Source: Vampirovibrio chlorellavorus | Lineage (GTDB): Bacteria > Cyanobacteriota > Vampirovibrionia > Vampirovibrionales > Vampirovibrionaceae | Direction of reading: 5' to 3' | Assembly: GCA_903866275.1 (NCBI GenBank) | Contig: CAIPMU010000014.1 | Location: 212,400 to 276,399 of the forward strand | DNA: 64,000 nt | In this document: positions 45,832-54,177 of the stretch, piece by piece | Layout: each line of letters begins with the position of its first letter | Position numbering within the stretch: position 1 is the first letter of the stretch | The notes under the pieces: model-generated | The model's input: the letters and a program-made list of their open reading frames with translations, nothing else | Databases searched by the model: none | Told to the model about the DNA's origin: nothing | Translations under genes and position numbers: made by a program

Positions 45832-46590
45832 ATGGAATTTCGCTCAATCCACACCCTGGAAACTGCCGAAAACGTGCACATTAACGTGGAGTTGGCGGGC
45901 TTGGCCAATCGCGTTTTCGCCTTTGCCCTGGATGCCCTGATTATGATGGGCCTGATTGGGCTGGTGGTGATCGGCGCCATGTTGGTGTCTGCCGTGAATC
46001 ATTCCAGCGAGTGGAGTAGTACGCTCATTCCTCTGGGGATTTTTATCGTTTTCTTTGGCTACAACTTATTTCAGGAATGGTTATGGAACGGCAAGACTGT
46101 AGGCAAGCTGGTGTGTCATATCCGCGTGGTGAGAGACAACGGGCAGCCCATTGGCTTTTGGGAGGCCTTCGGGCGCAACCTGCTCCGCGTGGTGGATGTC
46201 TATCTGTCGGGACTGGGCCTGCTGGTGATGATGTTTAATGCCAGCGAAAAGCGGTGCGGTGACTTTGTGGCCGGAACCATTGTGATCAACGATCTGGCCG
46301 TCCTGAAACCCGGTTCGTCCACCGCGCCCGCTAAAGTCCTGTCTTCTGCCGAGCCGGAAACTTCAGTTGCGGGCACTGAAAACCCGGCTGCCGTGGGTTT
46401 ACGGCTCACCCCGGAGGAGGCTGAGTTGCTGAAAGCCTATCGCAGCCGTCGCAGTCAGTGGTTTGCCTGGCCCCGCGAAGTTCTGGGCCGGGCGCTGGGC
46501 CAGTATTTTGGAGAGCGCTGGCACCAACCCCTACGCTCTGAAGCGGAGCTGGATCACTGGGCCGATCTGGCGGAAGCCAATCTGCGTTAG
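45832..46590 (+). CDS. RDD-family membrane protein
   Basis: The 252-residue protein begins MEFRSIHTLETAENVHINVE, then has the RDD domain (about residues 23-155) with LANRVFAFALDALIMMGLIG carrying the Arg and Asp of the motif, a second segment, WLWNGKTVGKLVCHIRVV and GFWEAFGRNLLRVVDVYLSG. A soluble C-terminal region (about 160-252) follows. RDD proteins are small transporter-like or assembly proteins. GGAGAGG stands just before ATG 45832. It is divergently paired with a SpoIIM-like gene, a frequent conserved pairing, which suggests a joint role at the membrane. Confidence 0.85.
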   Translation: MEFRSIHTLETAENVHINVELAGLANRVFAFALDALIMMGLIGLVVIGAMLVSAVNHSSEWSSTLIPLGIFIVFFGYNLFQEWLWNGKTVGKLVCHIRVVRDNGQPIGFWEAFGRNLLRVVDVYLSGLGLLVMMFNASEKRCGDFVAGTIVINDLAVLKPGSSTAPAKVLSSAEPETSVAGTENPAAVGLRLTPEEAELLKAYRSRRSQWFAWPREVLGRALGQYFGERWHQPLRSEAELDHWADLAEANLR

Positions 46591-46980
46591 TCGACTTTAG
46601 GGTGTCCGTATTGCTCTTCTGCGCTTTTGTTGAGCATGTGAGCCTGCAAGTGCTGGGGATTGTTTTGTGACTCGCAGTGCGAAGCCAACACTGTGGCTGA
46701 CAAAACATCCCGAATGATCCGGCTTCGGATCATTCGGGATGGCTGAAAATAGTCACTCCCAAAGCATGGAAGGACACCCCTTCGGTTGAGCGAGATACGC
46801 CCCGATTCCACATGAAATCAGGCGTTACTCAACGCGGTTTAGTGATTAAAATCCGACTGGAACAAAACAAACTCTAGGGGACGCGGCCCATTGGTCTTTG
46901 GCGTCCGTTCAGCTCGCTGGCCGGACCAATGCGAATCGTTATGAAACCCTTCTTTTTTTAGACTCCCGGATGACGCCGCT
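46591..46980. other. Intergenic stretch of 390 bases with a strong hairpin
   Basis: No convincing gene is seen. It holds the perfect 15-bp hairpin at 46707-46740, described separately. The rest shows no repeats or promoter signals that I trust. Confidence 0.4.
46707..46740 (-). terminator. Perfect 15-bp hairpin, probable terminator
   Basis: ATCCCGAATGATCCG (46707-46721) pairs with CGGATCATTCGGGAT (46726-46740) around a GCTT loop. On the minus strand it is followed by TGTTTTGT, so it may end transcripts of the small gene at 46981-47256; on the plus strand it could act on the RDD transcript. Confidence 0.6.
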
Positions 46981-47256
46981 CTAAACGGCAGCTTCCGTGT
47001 TTACCGAGATGAAAATGAACCGTTTTTCCTGCAACGCTTCTTCATCCACCCGGTTGACCAGTGCTTGAATGAATTCCGGATTTTTGACCAGTGTTTCGTG
47101 CTGTACTTCTTCACGCAGAATGGCGCGAACGGCCTGATATTTTTTAGCCATTACAAAACCTTCAAATCCCTGGCGGAATCGTCGGCTTACTTCTTCGTAT
47201 TCTGGCATTTCAAGGACATCGAAATGGGTGTGTAAGGTGTCATAGGCAGTGGACAT
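46981..47256 (-). CDS. Small conserved-looking cytoplasmic protein, unrecognised
   Basis: The 91-residue product starts MSTAYDTLHTHFDVLEMPEY and is mostly helical and acidic-to-neutral, with EEVSRRFRQGFEGFVMAKK, RAILREEVQHETLVKN and QEKRFIFISVNTE near the end. There is no signal peptide or Cys. A strong GAGGAAG site precedes the ATG at normal spacing, which supports a real gene. It stands alone between two gene-poor stretches, about 240 bases ahead of a terminator hairpin. Function unknown. Confidence 0.55.
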   Translation of the reverse strand: MSTAYDTLHTHFDVLEMPEYEEVSRRFRQGFEGFVMAKKYQAVRAILREEVQHETLVKNPEFIQALVNRVDEEALQEKRFIFISVNTEAAV

Positions 47257-47598
47257 TGTAACTTCTTCCTCTTTTAACCCCCTCCAGCGACAATTTGGAC
47301 GGGCTCTGAACTTGGACTGTTGTTCTGCCTATATGAACGGGCTCAATTTAATCTGATGCTAGTAGGCTGTCTTAAAAAACCGATCTTGTTACAATCCTTA
47401 ATATATTTGATGAAGTCTGGGCTCCAGTTGGGTGCGGTCGTGGCCTCTGGATTTCGGGTAGGCCAAAACGGCCAACACACGACGTGCTTCTGGTGTCTTG
47501 GCTGATGAAGGATTCAGCCGTGTTAAACCTGAGTCCGCTCGGAGACTGACTGACATTGGGCACAGCGCCGTGTTGACGCTTGCAGGTTGCTTTCGTCG
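47257..47598. other. Intergenic stretch of 342 bases, nothing recognised
   Basis: Reading frames here are short, without homology or ribosome sites. No tRNA, hairpin of note or repeat was found. It contains the promoter region expected for the small gene at 47256. Confidence 0.35.
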
Positions 47599-48588
47599 TT
47601 AGGACGATAAAGCCGCTGCGTTTTGCTCTTGATAGGCCCCGATTTTGCGAAACTTGTTGTAGCGATCCGCCAGCAGTTGCTCAGGCTTCATGGGCTTCAG
47701 CTCGGCGATGGCTCGCTCCACTGTTTCCAGAATGCGCTGGGCACTCAAGGCAGGATCGTAATGGGCGCCGCCCTGGGGCTCGGGAATAATCCCGTCAATA
47801 ATTTCAAATTCCAGCAGATCTTGCGCGGTAATTTTGAGCGCCTCGGCAGCCTGAGCCGCGTATTCGGCGCTGCGCCACAGAATGGATGCGCAACCTTCCG
47901 GGGAAATCACGGTGTACAGGGCATGTTCCAGCATATAAATGCGGTTGGCTACGCCAATGCCCAATGCCCCACCGGAAGCGCCTTCGCCGGTCACCACGGA
48001 AATAATGGGCGTTCTCAGGCGAGCCATTTCGCGAATGTTGAAGGCAATGGCCTGACCAATGCCGTGCTGCTCGCCTTCCATGCCGGGATATGCGCCGGGG
48101 GTATCCACCAGCGTCAGCACGGGCATTTTGAATTTTTCGGCGTGATAGAACAAACGCAGTGCTTTGCGGTAGCCTTCCGGGTTGGCCATGCCAAAGTTGT
48201 GCACCAGATTTTCTTTCATCCCGCGGCCTTTTTGGCTGCCCACCACCATGACCGGGCCGCTGGGTAGTTCAATAATGCCGCCAATCATGGCCCGATCATC
48301 GGTACCGGCGCGATCACCGCGCAGTTCCACCCAGGTGTCCGGAGACATCATCTTCACGGTTTCCAGTAGATTGGGCCGTTGGGGATGACGGGCCACTTGC
48401 ACCTTTTGGGCGGGCGTTAAATGGGTGTACAGTTTGTTACGCACATCCTCGGCCTGACTCCGCAACTTGGCAATCTCTGCGGTGAAATCGATCTGGTTAT
48501 CCTGGCTTAAACGCATCAGTTCCTCGATTTTCTCTTCCATTGCCATTATAGGCTTTTCAAACTCCAAGGGAAGAATCTTATCAGACAT
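47599..48588 (-). CDS. accA: Acetyl-CoA carboxylase carboxyltransferase, alpha subunit
   Basis: The 329-residue protein is AccA, which with AccD transfers the carboxyl group from biotin to acetyl-CoA to make malonyl-CoA for fatty acids. Seen: the N-terminal LEFEKPIMAMEEKIEELMRL, the oxyanion segment TGEGASGGALGIGVANRIYML (about 195-215) and LTLVDTPGAYPGMEGEQHGI (about 158-177), all typical of the family. Its length of 329 fits. It is the second gene after accD with a 46-base gap, so accD-accA is an operon. The ATG at 48588 has AAGGAAT upstream. Confidence 0.95.
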   Translation of the reverse strand: MSDKILPLEFEKPIMAMEEKIEELMRLSQDNQIDFTAEIAKLRSQAEDVRNKLYTHLTPAQKVQVARHPQRPNLLETVKMMSPDTWVELRGDRAGTDDRAMIGGIIELPSGPVMVVGSQKGRGMKENLVHNFGMANPEGYRKALRLFYHAEKFKMPVLTLVDTPGAYPGMEGEQHGIGQAIAFNIREMARLRTPIISVVTGEGASGGALGIGVANRIYMLEHALYTVISPEGCASILWRSAEYAAQAAEALKITAQDLLEFEIIDGIIPEPQGGAHYDPALSAQRILETVERAIAELKPMKPEQLLADRYNKFRKIGAYQEQNAAALSS

Positions 48589-48634
48589 CTTTATTTATTC
48601 CTTATCTGAAGCGCATGTCGAAAGGCGACGGGCG

Positions 48635-49531
48635 CTAAGCCTGCTCAACTGGGGTAAGGCCCGAAGACAGCCGGTGTAACCGGATCAGGTTGACCAACAT
48701 ACCGGTCAACTCCTGACGGGGCAGTACCATATCCACCTGACCGTATTTCAGCAGGTAATTGGCCGTCTGGAAATCGGCGGGCAGTTTTTGGCGAATGGTC
48801 TGCTCGATGACTCGGCGACCGGCAAAGCCCACCCTTGCGCCTTCTTCAGCGATGGTAATATCGCCCAATGTGCCGTAGCTGGCGGTAACGCCCCCAAAGG
48901 TGGGTTCGGTCAACACCGAGATGTACAGCAGGCCCGCTTCATGTAGACGGGACAGTGCGGCGCCGGTTTTTACCATCTGCATCAGGGAGAACGTTCCTTC
49001 CTGCATGCGCGCCCCACCGGAAGAAGAAACAACGACCACCGCCAAGCGGTCTTCGAAGGCTTTTTCAATCAGGCGCGTAATTTTTTCGCCCACCACGCTG
49101 CCCATGCTGCCACCCAGATAGGTGAAATCCATCACGGCCAGCGCTAATTTTTCCGCGCCAATGGTGCCAATGCCCGTGACCACGGCTTCGTTCAGGCCAG
49201 TCTTTTTATGGGCCCCGGCCTGCCGCTTGAGATAGGGCTCGGTATCGGTAAAGCTTAACGGGTCTGCGGGAAGCAGATCGGCATCCATTTCCTGAAACTC
49301 ATCGCAGATCTGCATAATGCGCTTGTGCGCGCCAATGCGGAAGTGATAGCCGCAATGGGTGCAGACCAGCAGGTTGTTTTCCAGTTCCTTGGTCGGAATA
49401 TTCTGGTGGCAGTTGTAGCACTGGGTCCACAACTTGCAGATCTCTTCATCGGTTAAACGGGTATTCATGGCCGCTACATCCAGCTTGGTGGATGTATTCC
49501 GTTTGGAGGCAAACCAGTCTCTTAGGGACAT
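48635..49531 (-). CDS. accD: Acetyl-CoA carboxylase carboxyltransferase, beta subunit
   Basis: The 298-residue protein is AccD. The N-terminal zinc ribbon has the Cys pairs CYNC and CTHC (about residues 36-58) and the carboxyltransferase core shows VMDFTYLGGSMGSVVGEKIT, VVSSSGGARMQEGTFSLMQM and VLTEPTFGGVTASYGTLGD. It pairs with AccA in the cytoplasmic complex. I chose ATG 49531 (MSLRDWFASK) because AGGAAAG precedes it at good spacing and homologues start with this segment; an upstream in-frame ATG at 49549 would add six residues. It is the first gene of the accD-accA pair. Confidence 0.95.
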   Translation of the reverse strand: MSLRDWFASKRNTSTKLDVAAMNTRLTDEEICKLWTQCYNCHQNIPTKELENNLLVCTHCGYHFRIGAHKRIMQICDEFQEMDADLLPADPLSFTDTEPYLKRQAGAHKKTGLNEAVVTGIGTIGAEKLALAVMDFTYLGGSMGSVVGEKITRLIEKAFEDRLAVVVVSSSGGARMQEGTFSLMQMVKTGAALSRLHEAGLLYISVLTEPTFGGVTASYGTLGDITIAEEGARVGFAGRRVIEQTIRQKLPADFQTANYLLKYGQVDMVLPRQELTGMLVNLIRLHRLSSGLTPVEQA

Positions 49532-49764
49532 AAGCAACTTTCCTGGCAACTCTGCTCAGCGCGGGGCACTCGTCAGACAGCGCATGGATGGAGGGCCGGC
49601 AACGGAGTCAGAGGGTTCATAACAAACAGAATCAACGGCTCTGAGTGTAGCACAAATCCTCAGCCGTTACCCTATAAAACCCATGATCAATCGTCAGCCT
49701 GTCATCTGAACTTGCCAGCTTGTGCCGGTAATGCGGTTTCAAACAAATTCGCCAAAAACGCGAC

Positions 49765-52011
49765 TTAAAACTTGGAAACTGCCGTGGGGTTGTTGTAATT
49801 GACCGGCTGAGAAATCCGCATCTTGTCGTAGTTGACGATGGTGTTGTTGGGGCCGGGGTAAAAGTTAAAGCCAAAATAGGAGCGCGCATTGATAAAGTCG
49901 TAGCCGATCGAGGCCTTGAAGTCTTGCGGACCCACCATCATGTAGACCAGGTTGCCCACGGTCAGGGCTTTCTGGGCATTGTCCCGGTTTAGGCTGTAGC
50001 TGCCGGTGTTGCACAGGCTCAGGTACTTGTTAATGCGAATCATGTTACTGATAGCCACGTTCTGCGCCCCGCCATAGTAGCTGTCAAACACAAAGGGCGA
50101 TTTCCCGATACTGTGACTGAGGGTATAGGCCATGCTGGTTTGCAGCCGGTTGCCCAGCAGGTTGAGGGTGAGGGTGGGGCCAATCCGGCCCAGGGCCACG
50201 TAATCGCTGGAGGTATAGGCTGAACCCAGCAATTGAGCCCGTAAACCAAAGGAGGCATACTTGCCTACCTGCAGCAGGGGTTGGGTGTTTTGCAGTTGCA
50301 GTTGCAGCTGCGCCCGACCCAAAGTTTGCGGGGTGGCGCCTTTCTTGGCCTCGATGAAGTAGCTTTGGCGGAAGTTTGGGTAGAAGTTGTCGCGGGCCAT
50401 CCCGGCGCTTTCGAATGAGGTGAGCTGGAACTTGCTGAAGTCCTTCAGCACCCGGTAATCGGTGAGCTGGGCGATGTAGTTGGGGCGTTCGTTTTGCCCC
50501 AGCAGGCCGTTCTGGTAGGTGTCGTTATAAGAGGCCATCACATGGGTGCTGTCGCTCAACCGGCGGTCGCCAAAGAAGACGGGCGAACCCACATGGCTGT
50601 TGTAGGCCAGATCCAGCGCGGTGTCGCTGTCCCGGTAATGGGCCACGCCACCAAAACCCAGCCCGTTTTTAATCGTTTTGCCGCTCTTGCCATCCGCCGA
50701 CCAAAATCCGGGCGAGCCATAGCTGGCCACCGGCGAAAAGCGCAGAGAGCCTTTGCCGACATGCATGTCCCAGCCCGGCCCGGCGTAAGCCCCGCCATAA
50801 GCCTTGTATCCGCCAATGTCGGGGCCCAGATATTGCAGGTTCTTGGTGGTCTGATCGTAGGAGTAGTCCGTGTCCGGTATGTTAAACAGCTTGTACTTGC
50901 CCACATACATGCTGGCATGCTTCAGGTTGATCTCGTCATAGCCATCGTCATGACGGACAATATCGATCTCTTTCGCTTTAAAGCTGAACCGGGAAACCTT
51001 GTCGGGGGTTTCTTCAAAGGTAGGCTGCCCATTAGCGCTTAAGTCCTGGAACTTTTGTAGGGCTTCCTGTTGGGCCAGACTCATCTGGCTGTACATGGCC
51101 CGGTTCTGCATCACTTTTTTGGAATACTGACGACGCAGTTTGGCCTGCTGGGAACCTTTCCCTGTCCCTTGGGACAGGTTGTTCATCCCGCCGTTGGCCA
51201 TCAACTGCTGATACATCAGGCCGCTGATGATCATGCGCCCGTTTTCCAGCTGCATTTCGTTGGCGTTGACAAAGCTTTGCTTGGCCTTGATGCGCACCGC
51301 AGAGAGCGTGGTCGCGGTATCGTTGATGAGCGCCGATTTGCGGGTCAAGTCAATCTTGGCGTAAGTGCCCTCAGTGCGCTGGCCATTCTTGATAATGACC
51401 ACTTTGCCCTCGGCAATGGCCAGATCCTGATTCTGGTCAAAGGTCAGCTTGTCGGCAAACAGCTCGGAATTCTGCTCGGAGATAATCATGTGGACTGCGC
51501 CGGTGGCCACATACACGTCCCGGTCTTTGTCGTAGTTGAGGGTGTTGCTGTTGATGTCCACCATCACGGCGCGCGCTTTGATGGGCTCTCCCGAAGCGTT
51601 GGTTGCTGAAGGGGTGCTGCTGGGCGAGTCCTGTTGTAAGGTGGGTTCGCCGGGGCTGGTGTTGCTTTGCCCTTGGCTCACATCCCCCTTGGGCAGCGGT
51701 GCCAAATCAGCTTCCGTTTTGGTTTGAGCAGCTTTCTTCTGGGCCTGTTCTGCTTTTTGTTGTTCTTTCAGGCTTTGCTCTGCCAAAGCGCGAGTATCTA
51801 CGGGCCTGAACTGGGAGCCGGTGTTCATCAGAATAGTGCTGGCTGGGTCATTCACAATCTGGGCCTGGGCGGTTGCCCCGGTGAAGATCCCTAACAGCAG
51901 CAAGCTGGCAATTTTTCCAGTCCAAAAGCCTGCTACACGGTAAGCGAGAAACGGTAACGCGACCGGGGTAGGGAGAAAGCCTGTGTTTTTAGGGGCAACC
52001 GGCAATGGCAT
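49765..52011 (-). CDS. OstA/LptD-like outer-membrane protein
   Basis: The 748-residue protein has a signal-like segment (about residues 27-50, ending GATAQAQ), a Gln/Pro-rich linker with AQKKAAQT, an OstA/LptA-type periplasmic domain (about 150-260: VDINSNTLNYDKDRDVYVAT, LFADKLTFDQNQDLAIAEGK, VVIIKNGQRTEGTYAKID) and a C-terminal region of alternating beta strands (about 380-748), likely a barrel. In LptD this inserts lipopolysaccharide in the outer membrane. I chose ATG 52011, with AAAGGAT 9-10 bases upstream, over longer frames starting at TTG 52101 or ATG 52086. It suggests a diderm envelope. Confidence 0.8.
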   Translation of the reverse strand: MPLPVAPKNTGFLPTPVALPFLAYRVAGFWTGKIASLLLLGIFTGATAQAQIVNDPASTILMNTGSQFRPVDTRALAEQSLKEQQKAEQAQKKAAQTKTEADLAPLPKGDVSQGQSNTSPGEPTLQQDSPSSTPSATNASGEPIKARAVMVDINSNTLNYDKDRDVYVATGAVHMIISEQNSELFADKLTFDQNQDLAIAEGKVVIIKNGQRTEGTYAKIDLTRKSALINDTATTLSAVRIKAKQSFVNANEMQLENGRMIISGLMYQQLMANGGMNNLSQGTGKGSQQAKLRRQYSKKVMQNRAMYSQMSLAQQEALQKFQDLSANGQPTFEETPDKVSRFSFKAKEIDIVRHDDGYDEINLKHASMYVGKYKLFNIPDTDYSYDQTTKNLQYLGPDIGGYKAYGGAYAGPGWDMHVGKGSLRFSPVASYGSPGFWSADGKSGKTIKNGLGFGGVAHYRDSDTALDLAYNSHVGSPVFFGDRRLSDSTHVMASYNDTYQNGLLGQNERPNYIAQLTDYRVLKDFSKFQLTSFESAGMARDNFYPNFRQSYFIEAKKGATPQTLGRAQLQLQLQNTQPLLQVGKYASFGLRAQLLGSAYTSSDYVALGRIGPTLTLNLLGNRLQTSMAYTLSHSIGKSPFVFDSYYGGAQNVAISNMIRINKYLSLCNTGSYSLNRDNAQKALTVGNLVYMMVGPQDFKASIGYDFINARSYFGFNFYPGPNNTIVNYDKMRISQPVNYNNPTAVSKF

Positions 52012-52301
52012 CAATGTGATCCTTTTGTGTGTGACCCTGGCGCGCCGCTTATCTGGGGGCAGTGGAAATGCGGACAGGTCTTGCATCGGCGAGTGGTTCA
52101 ATCAAAATCGTTGAGATGAAATAGTTGAGGACTATAGATGCCCTGCAGGGAAAAAAGTTCTAACGACTTTCCATCGATTTTAATATCTTCTTAACACGCA
52201 CTGAATATTCTACCAGAGTTTGGTGTGATTCATGAAACATGAGTTTCGCCCGAGGGGATTTTTCCCAAAAGCGTTCGCTATGATAGCGTTTGTAAGCCAG
52301 A

Positions 52302-53483
52302 TTAGAGATAACTCATCGGATTGACAGGCGCACCGTCTACGCGAACTTCAAAGTGCAAGTGGGGCCCGGTGGAATATCCCGTGGATCCTTCATAGCCAAT
52401 GACCTGGCCCTTGCCCACGCTTTGCCCCGCCGAAACCGCCAGTCCGGACATGTGGCCGTACAGGGTAATAATGTTGCGTCCGTTCCGGTTGCCGTGGTTG
52501 ATCATAATGGCCTTGCCATAGCCACCTTTCCAGCCAGCCCAGATGACCTCTCCACCATCAGCCGCTCGGATAGCGCCACCATTGGGGCCGCCTATATCCA
52601 GCCCGGTGTGCATGATGGTGCGACGATGGATGGGGTGGAAGCGATACCCAAAGCCGGAGTTGATTCGCCCGGAGATGGGCCAGATAAAGCTGCCCGTACT
52701 GTTGTGTACCACCTGAAAGGAGCTGCGCTTGGCGCTCATCAAGGCGCGAATTTGGGCAGTGATGCTGCTGGATTCAGCCAGCAGTTCGCTTTCTGCCCGA
52801 TCGTAGAAAGCAGCATCGTGCTGATACTTCTCGCGGAGGGATTTATCGATTTCAATGGAGCGCTGGATCTCCATGTTTTTTACCTGAATGGTGGCAATGG
52901 TCTGCCCTAACATGGATTTTTTATGCGCCACCTGCGACTTGAGCCCGTTGAGTTCCTGCACTTTCTCGCGCAGGGCTTCCAGCAGGCGTTTGTCCTGCGC
53001 CATCATCTTCTGTTTGTAGTAAATACGGTCCAGCAGGGTCGAGAGATCATTGGCTTCCAGAATCATTTGCAGCATGCTCAGGCGCTCGCCCATATACAGG
53101 TTGCGCAAGCGCTTGCCGGCATCCCCGCTCAGGCGCATGGCATCGCCCATGGTGCTATCCAGTCGGTTGTCCAGATAGACCAGCTCGGTCTTGGTTTCAC
53201 CCAAACGCTGGCGATGGAACTGTAAGGAGCGTTTCTCGCTTTCCAGTCTCTGCTGGTTGACCACAATGTTCTGGCTCATGCGCTGGGCCGCGCGCATTTT
53301 TTCGTACTTCTTGCGGCGCATTTCATCCGCCCTGGCCCGAATCGAGCGGGTGCGGCTCTGCAACTCTCCGAGATTATGGGTGTCCAGCGTGAAGCCAGCA
53401 GGCACCAGGCCTGCCATTAGCAAGACGGTCATGAATAAGCCCAGGCAGAGTTTGAGGCGCTGTGTCGGAAGGGACATGGTCAT
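52302..53483 (-). CDS. M23-family peptidase with long coiled coil (EnvC/NlpD-like)
   Basis: The 393-residue protein has a signal peptide (about residues 1-31), a coiled coil (about 38-235: for example EMRRKKYEKMRAAQRMSQN) and a C-terminal M23 domain (about 260-393). The domain has RINSGFGYRFHPIHRR, MHTGLDIG (zinc His and Asp), ITLYGHMSGL and GPHLHFEVRVDG, so all catalytic residues are present. It resembles EnvC-type murein hydrolase activators or enzymes acting at cell division. Its ATG comes three bases after the TAA of the upstream microprotein gene, so the two are probably translated together. Confidence 0.88.
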   Translation of the reverse strand: MTMSLPTQRLKLCLGLFMTVLLMAGLVPAGFTLDTHNLGELQSRTRSIRARADEMRRKKYEKMRAAQRMSQNIVVNQQRLESEKRSLQFHRQRLGETKTELVYLDNRLDSTMGDAMRLSGDAGKRLRNLYMGERLSMLQMILEANDLSTLLDRIYYKQKMMAQDKRLLEALREKVQELNGLKSQVAHKKSMLGQTIATIQVKNMEIQRSIEIDKSLREKYQHDAAFYDRAESELLAESSSITAQIRALMSAKRSSFQVVHNSTGSFIWPISGRINSGFGYRFHPIHRRTIMHTGLDIGGPNGGAIRAADGGEVIWAGWKGGYGKAIMINHGNRNGRNIITLYGHMSGLAVSAGQSVGKGQVIGYEGSTGYSTGPHLHFEVRVDGAPVNPMSYL

Positions 53484-53486
53484 CTC

Positions 53487-53582
53487 TTATTTAAAGAACA
53501 TGAATACATAGCTCGTCATGAGAAAGGCCAGCACCATTACCAGGGCAATCCAGCGGGCATTTTGTTTGAAAAAATCGTTCAT
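53487..53582 (-). CDS. 31-residue single-pass membrane microprotein upstream of the M23 peptidase
   Basis: This short frame encodes 31 residues starting MNDFFKQNARWIALVMVLAF and ending MFFK. It is a single hydrophobic helix of about 20 residues with a basic N-side (KQNAR). AGAGAAG stands just before ATG 53582 and the TAA is only three bases before the ATG of the M23 peptidase gene, so coupled translation is likely. Size and place suggest a small membrane partner or leader for the peptidase. Nothing in the sequence identifies a family. The ribosome site and the operon junction support that it is real. Confidence 0.55.
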   Translation of the reverse strand: MNDFFKQNARWIALVMVLAFLMTSYVFMFFK

Positions 53583-53864
53583 ATGCTTCTCTATTGTACG
53601 CCAATCACCCAACATCGCTTTGCGCTAAAAATGCGAACGGGGATTCGCATCCATGACTTGGAGACTTTACTATTATATCCGATTGGCCCCGGAGCCGAAG
53701 CGACTTCTCCTCGGCGGGCCAATTTGCGCATGGGGCAAGGTCTTGGCTTTGGAATATCCATAAATATTAAGCTATTTAAACGGGTTTGGCCCGAAAAATT
53801 AAAGATTTGCCCGGAGTGGCCGATAGGAATTGGTACAGTCAGGCTATGGCGGAGGCAAATACGA
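53583..53864. other. Intergenic stretch between the microprotein and a small divergent gene
   Basis: These 282 bases should hold promoters for both directions. A long frame on the plus strand that reads through it looks like chance; no clear hexamers were found. Confidence 0.3.
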
Positions 53865-54020
53865 ATGACCCCAGCACAACGTAAACCGGTAAAAAATACA
53901 GCCTTTTCGGTTCATTTTGTGGTCAAAGGCGCTGAAAAACGCCGTTCCATTGCCTATGCCAAGGCCAAAATGCTGCAAAGCGAGCTGGGCGTGACCCCGC
54001 ATCTGGTCAGCGTCAAGTAA
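53865..54020 (+). CDS. Small basic protein of 51 residues, unrecognised
   Basis: The 51-residue product begins MTPAQRKPVKNTAFSVHFVV and is rich in Lys, Arg, Ala and Val; KGAEKRRSIAYAKAKMLQSE forms a likely amphipathic helix. GGAGG is 10 bases before the ATG at 53865, and a strong terminator follows the stop by 66 bases. These signals support a real, highly expressed small gene. A longer frame that begins at 53562 has no ribosome site and is probably not used. Function unknown; a nucleic-acid-binding role is a guess from charge only. Confidence 0.55.
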   Translation: MTPAQRKPVKNTAFSVHFVVKGAEKRRSIAYAKAKMLQSELGVTPHLVSVK

Positions 54021-54086
54021 CGCCTTATTTGAGCGTTCAAACAGTTTTTTAGGAGTCGCTCCCTGTCTCTGTGAATTTCAGCTTCC

Positions 54087-54117
54087 AAACGCCTTCCCAG
54101 TATTCGGGAAGGCGTTT
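54087..54117 (+). terminator. Hairpin terminator after the 51-residue gene
   Basis: AAACGCCTTCCC (54087-54098) pairs perfectly with GGGAAGGCGTTT (54106-54117), loop AGTATTC, followed by a short T-containing tail. Confidence 0.75.
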
Positions 54118-54177
54118 CAGTTTGAGAACGAGTGGGCGGGTTTTGGCTGCGGGGCGCTTTTTTGATAGGCTTACAGC

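Noticed and set aside
53562..53864. Longer version of the 51-residue protein starting at 53562
   Set aside because: No ribosome site at that start, and the first 100 residues look like translated intergenic DNA; GGAGG supports ATG 53865.
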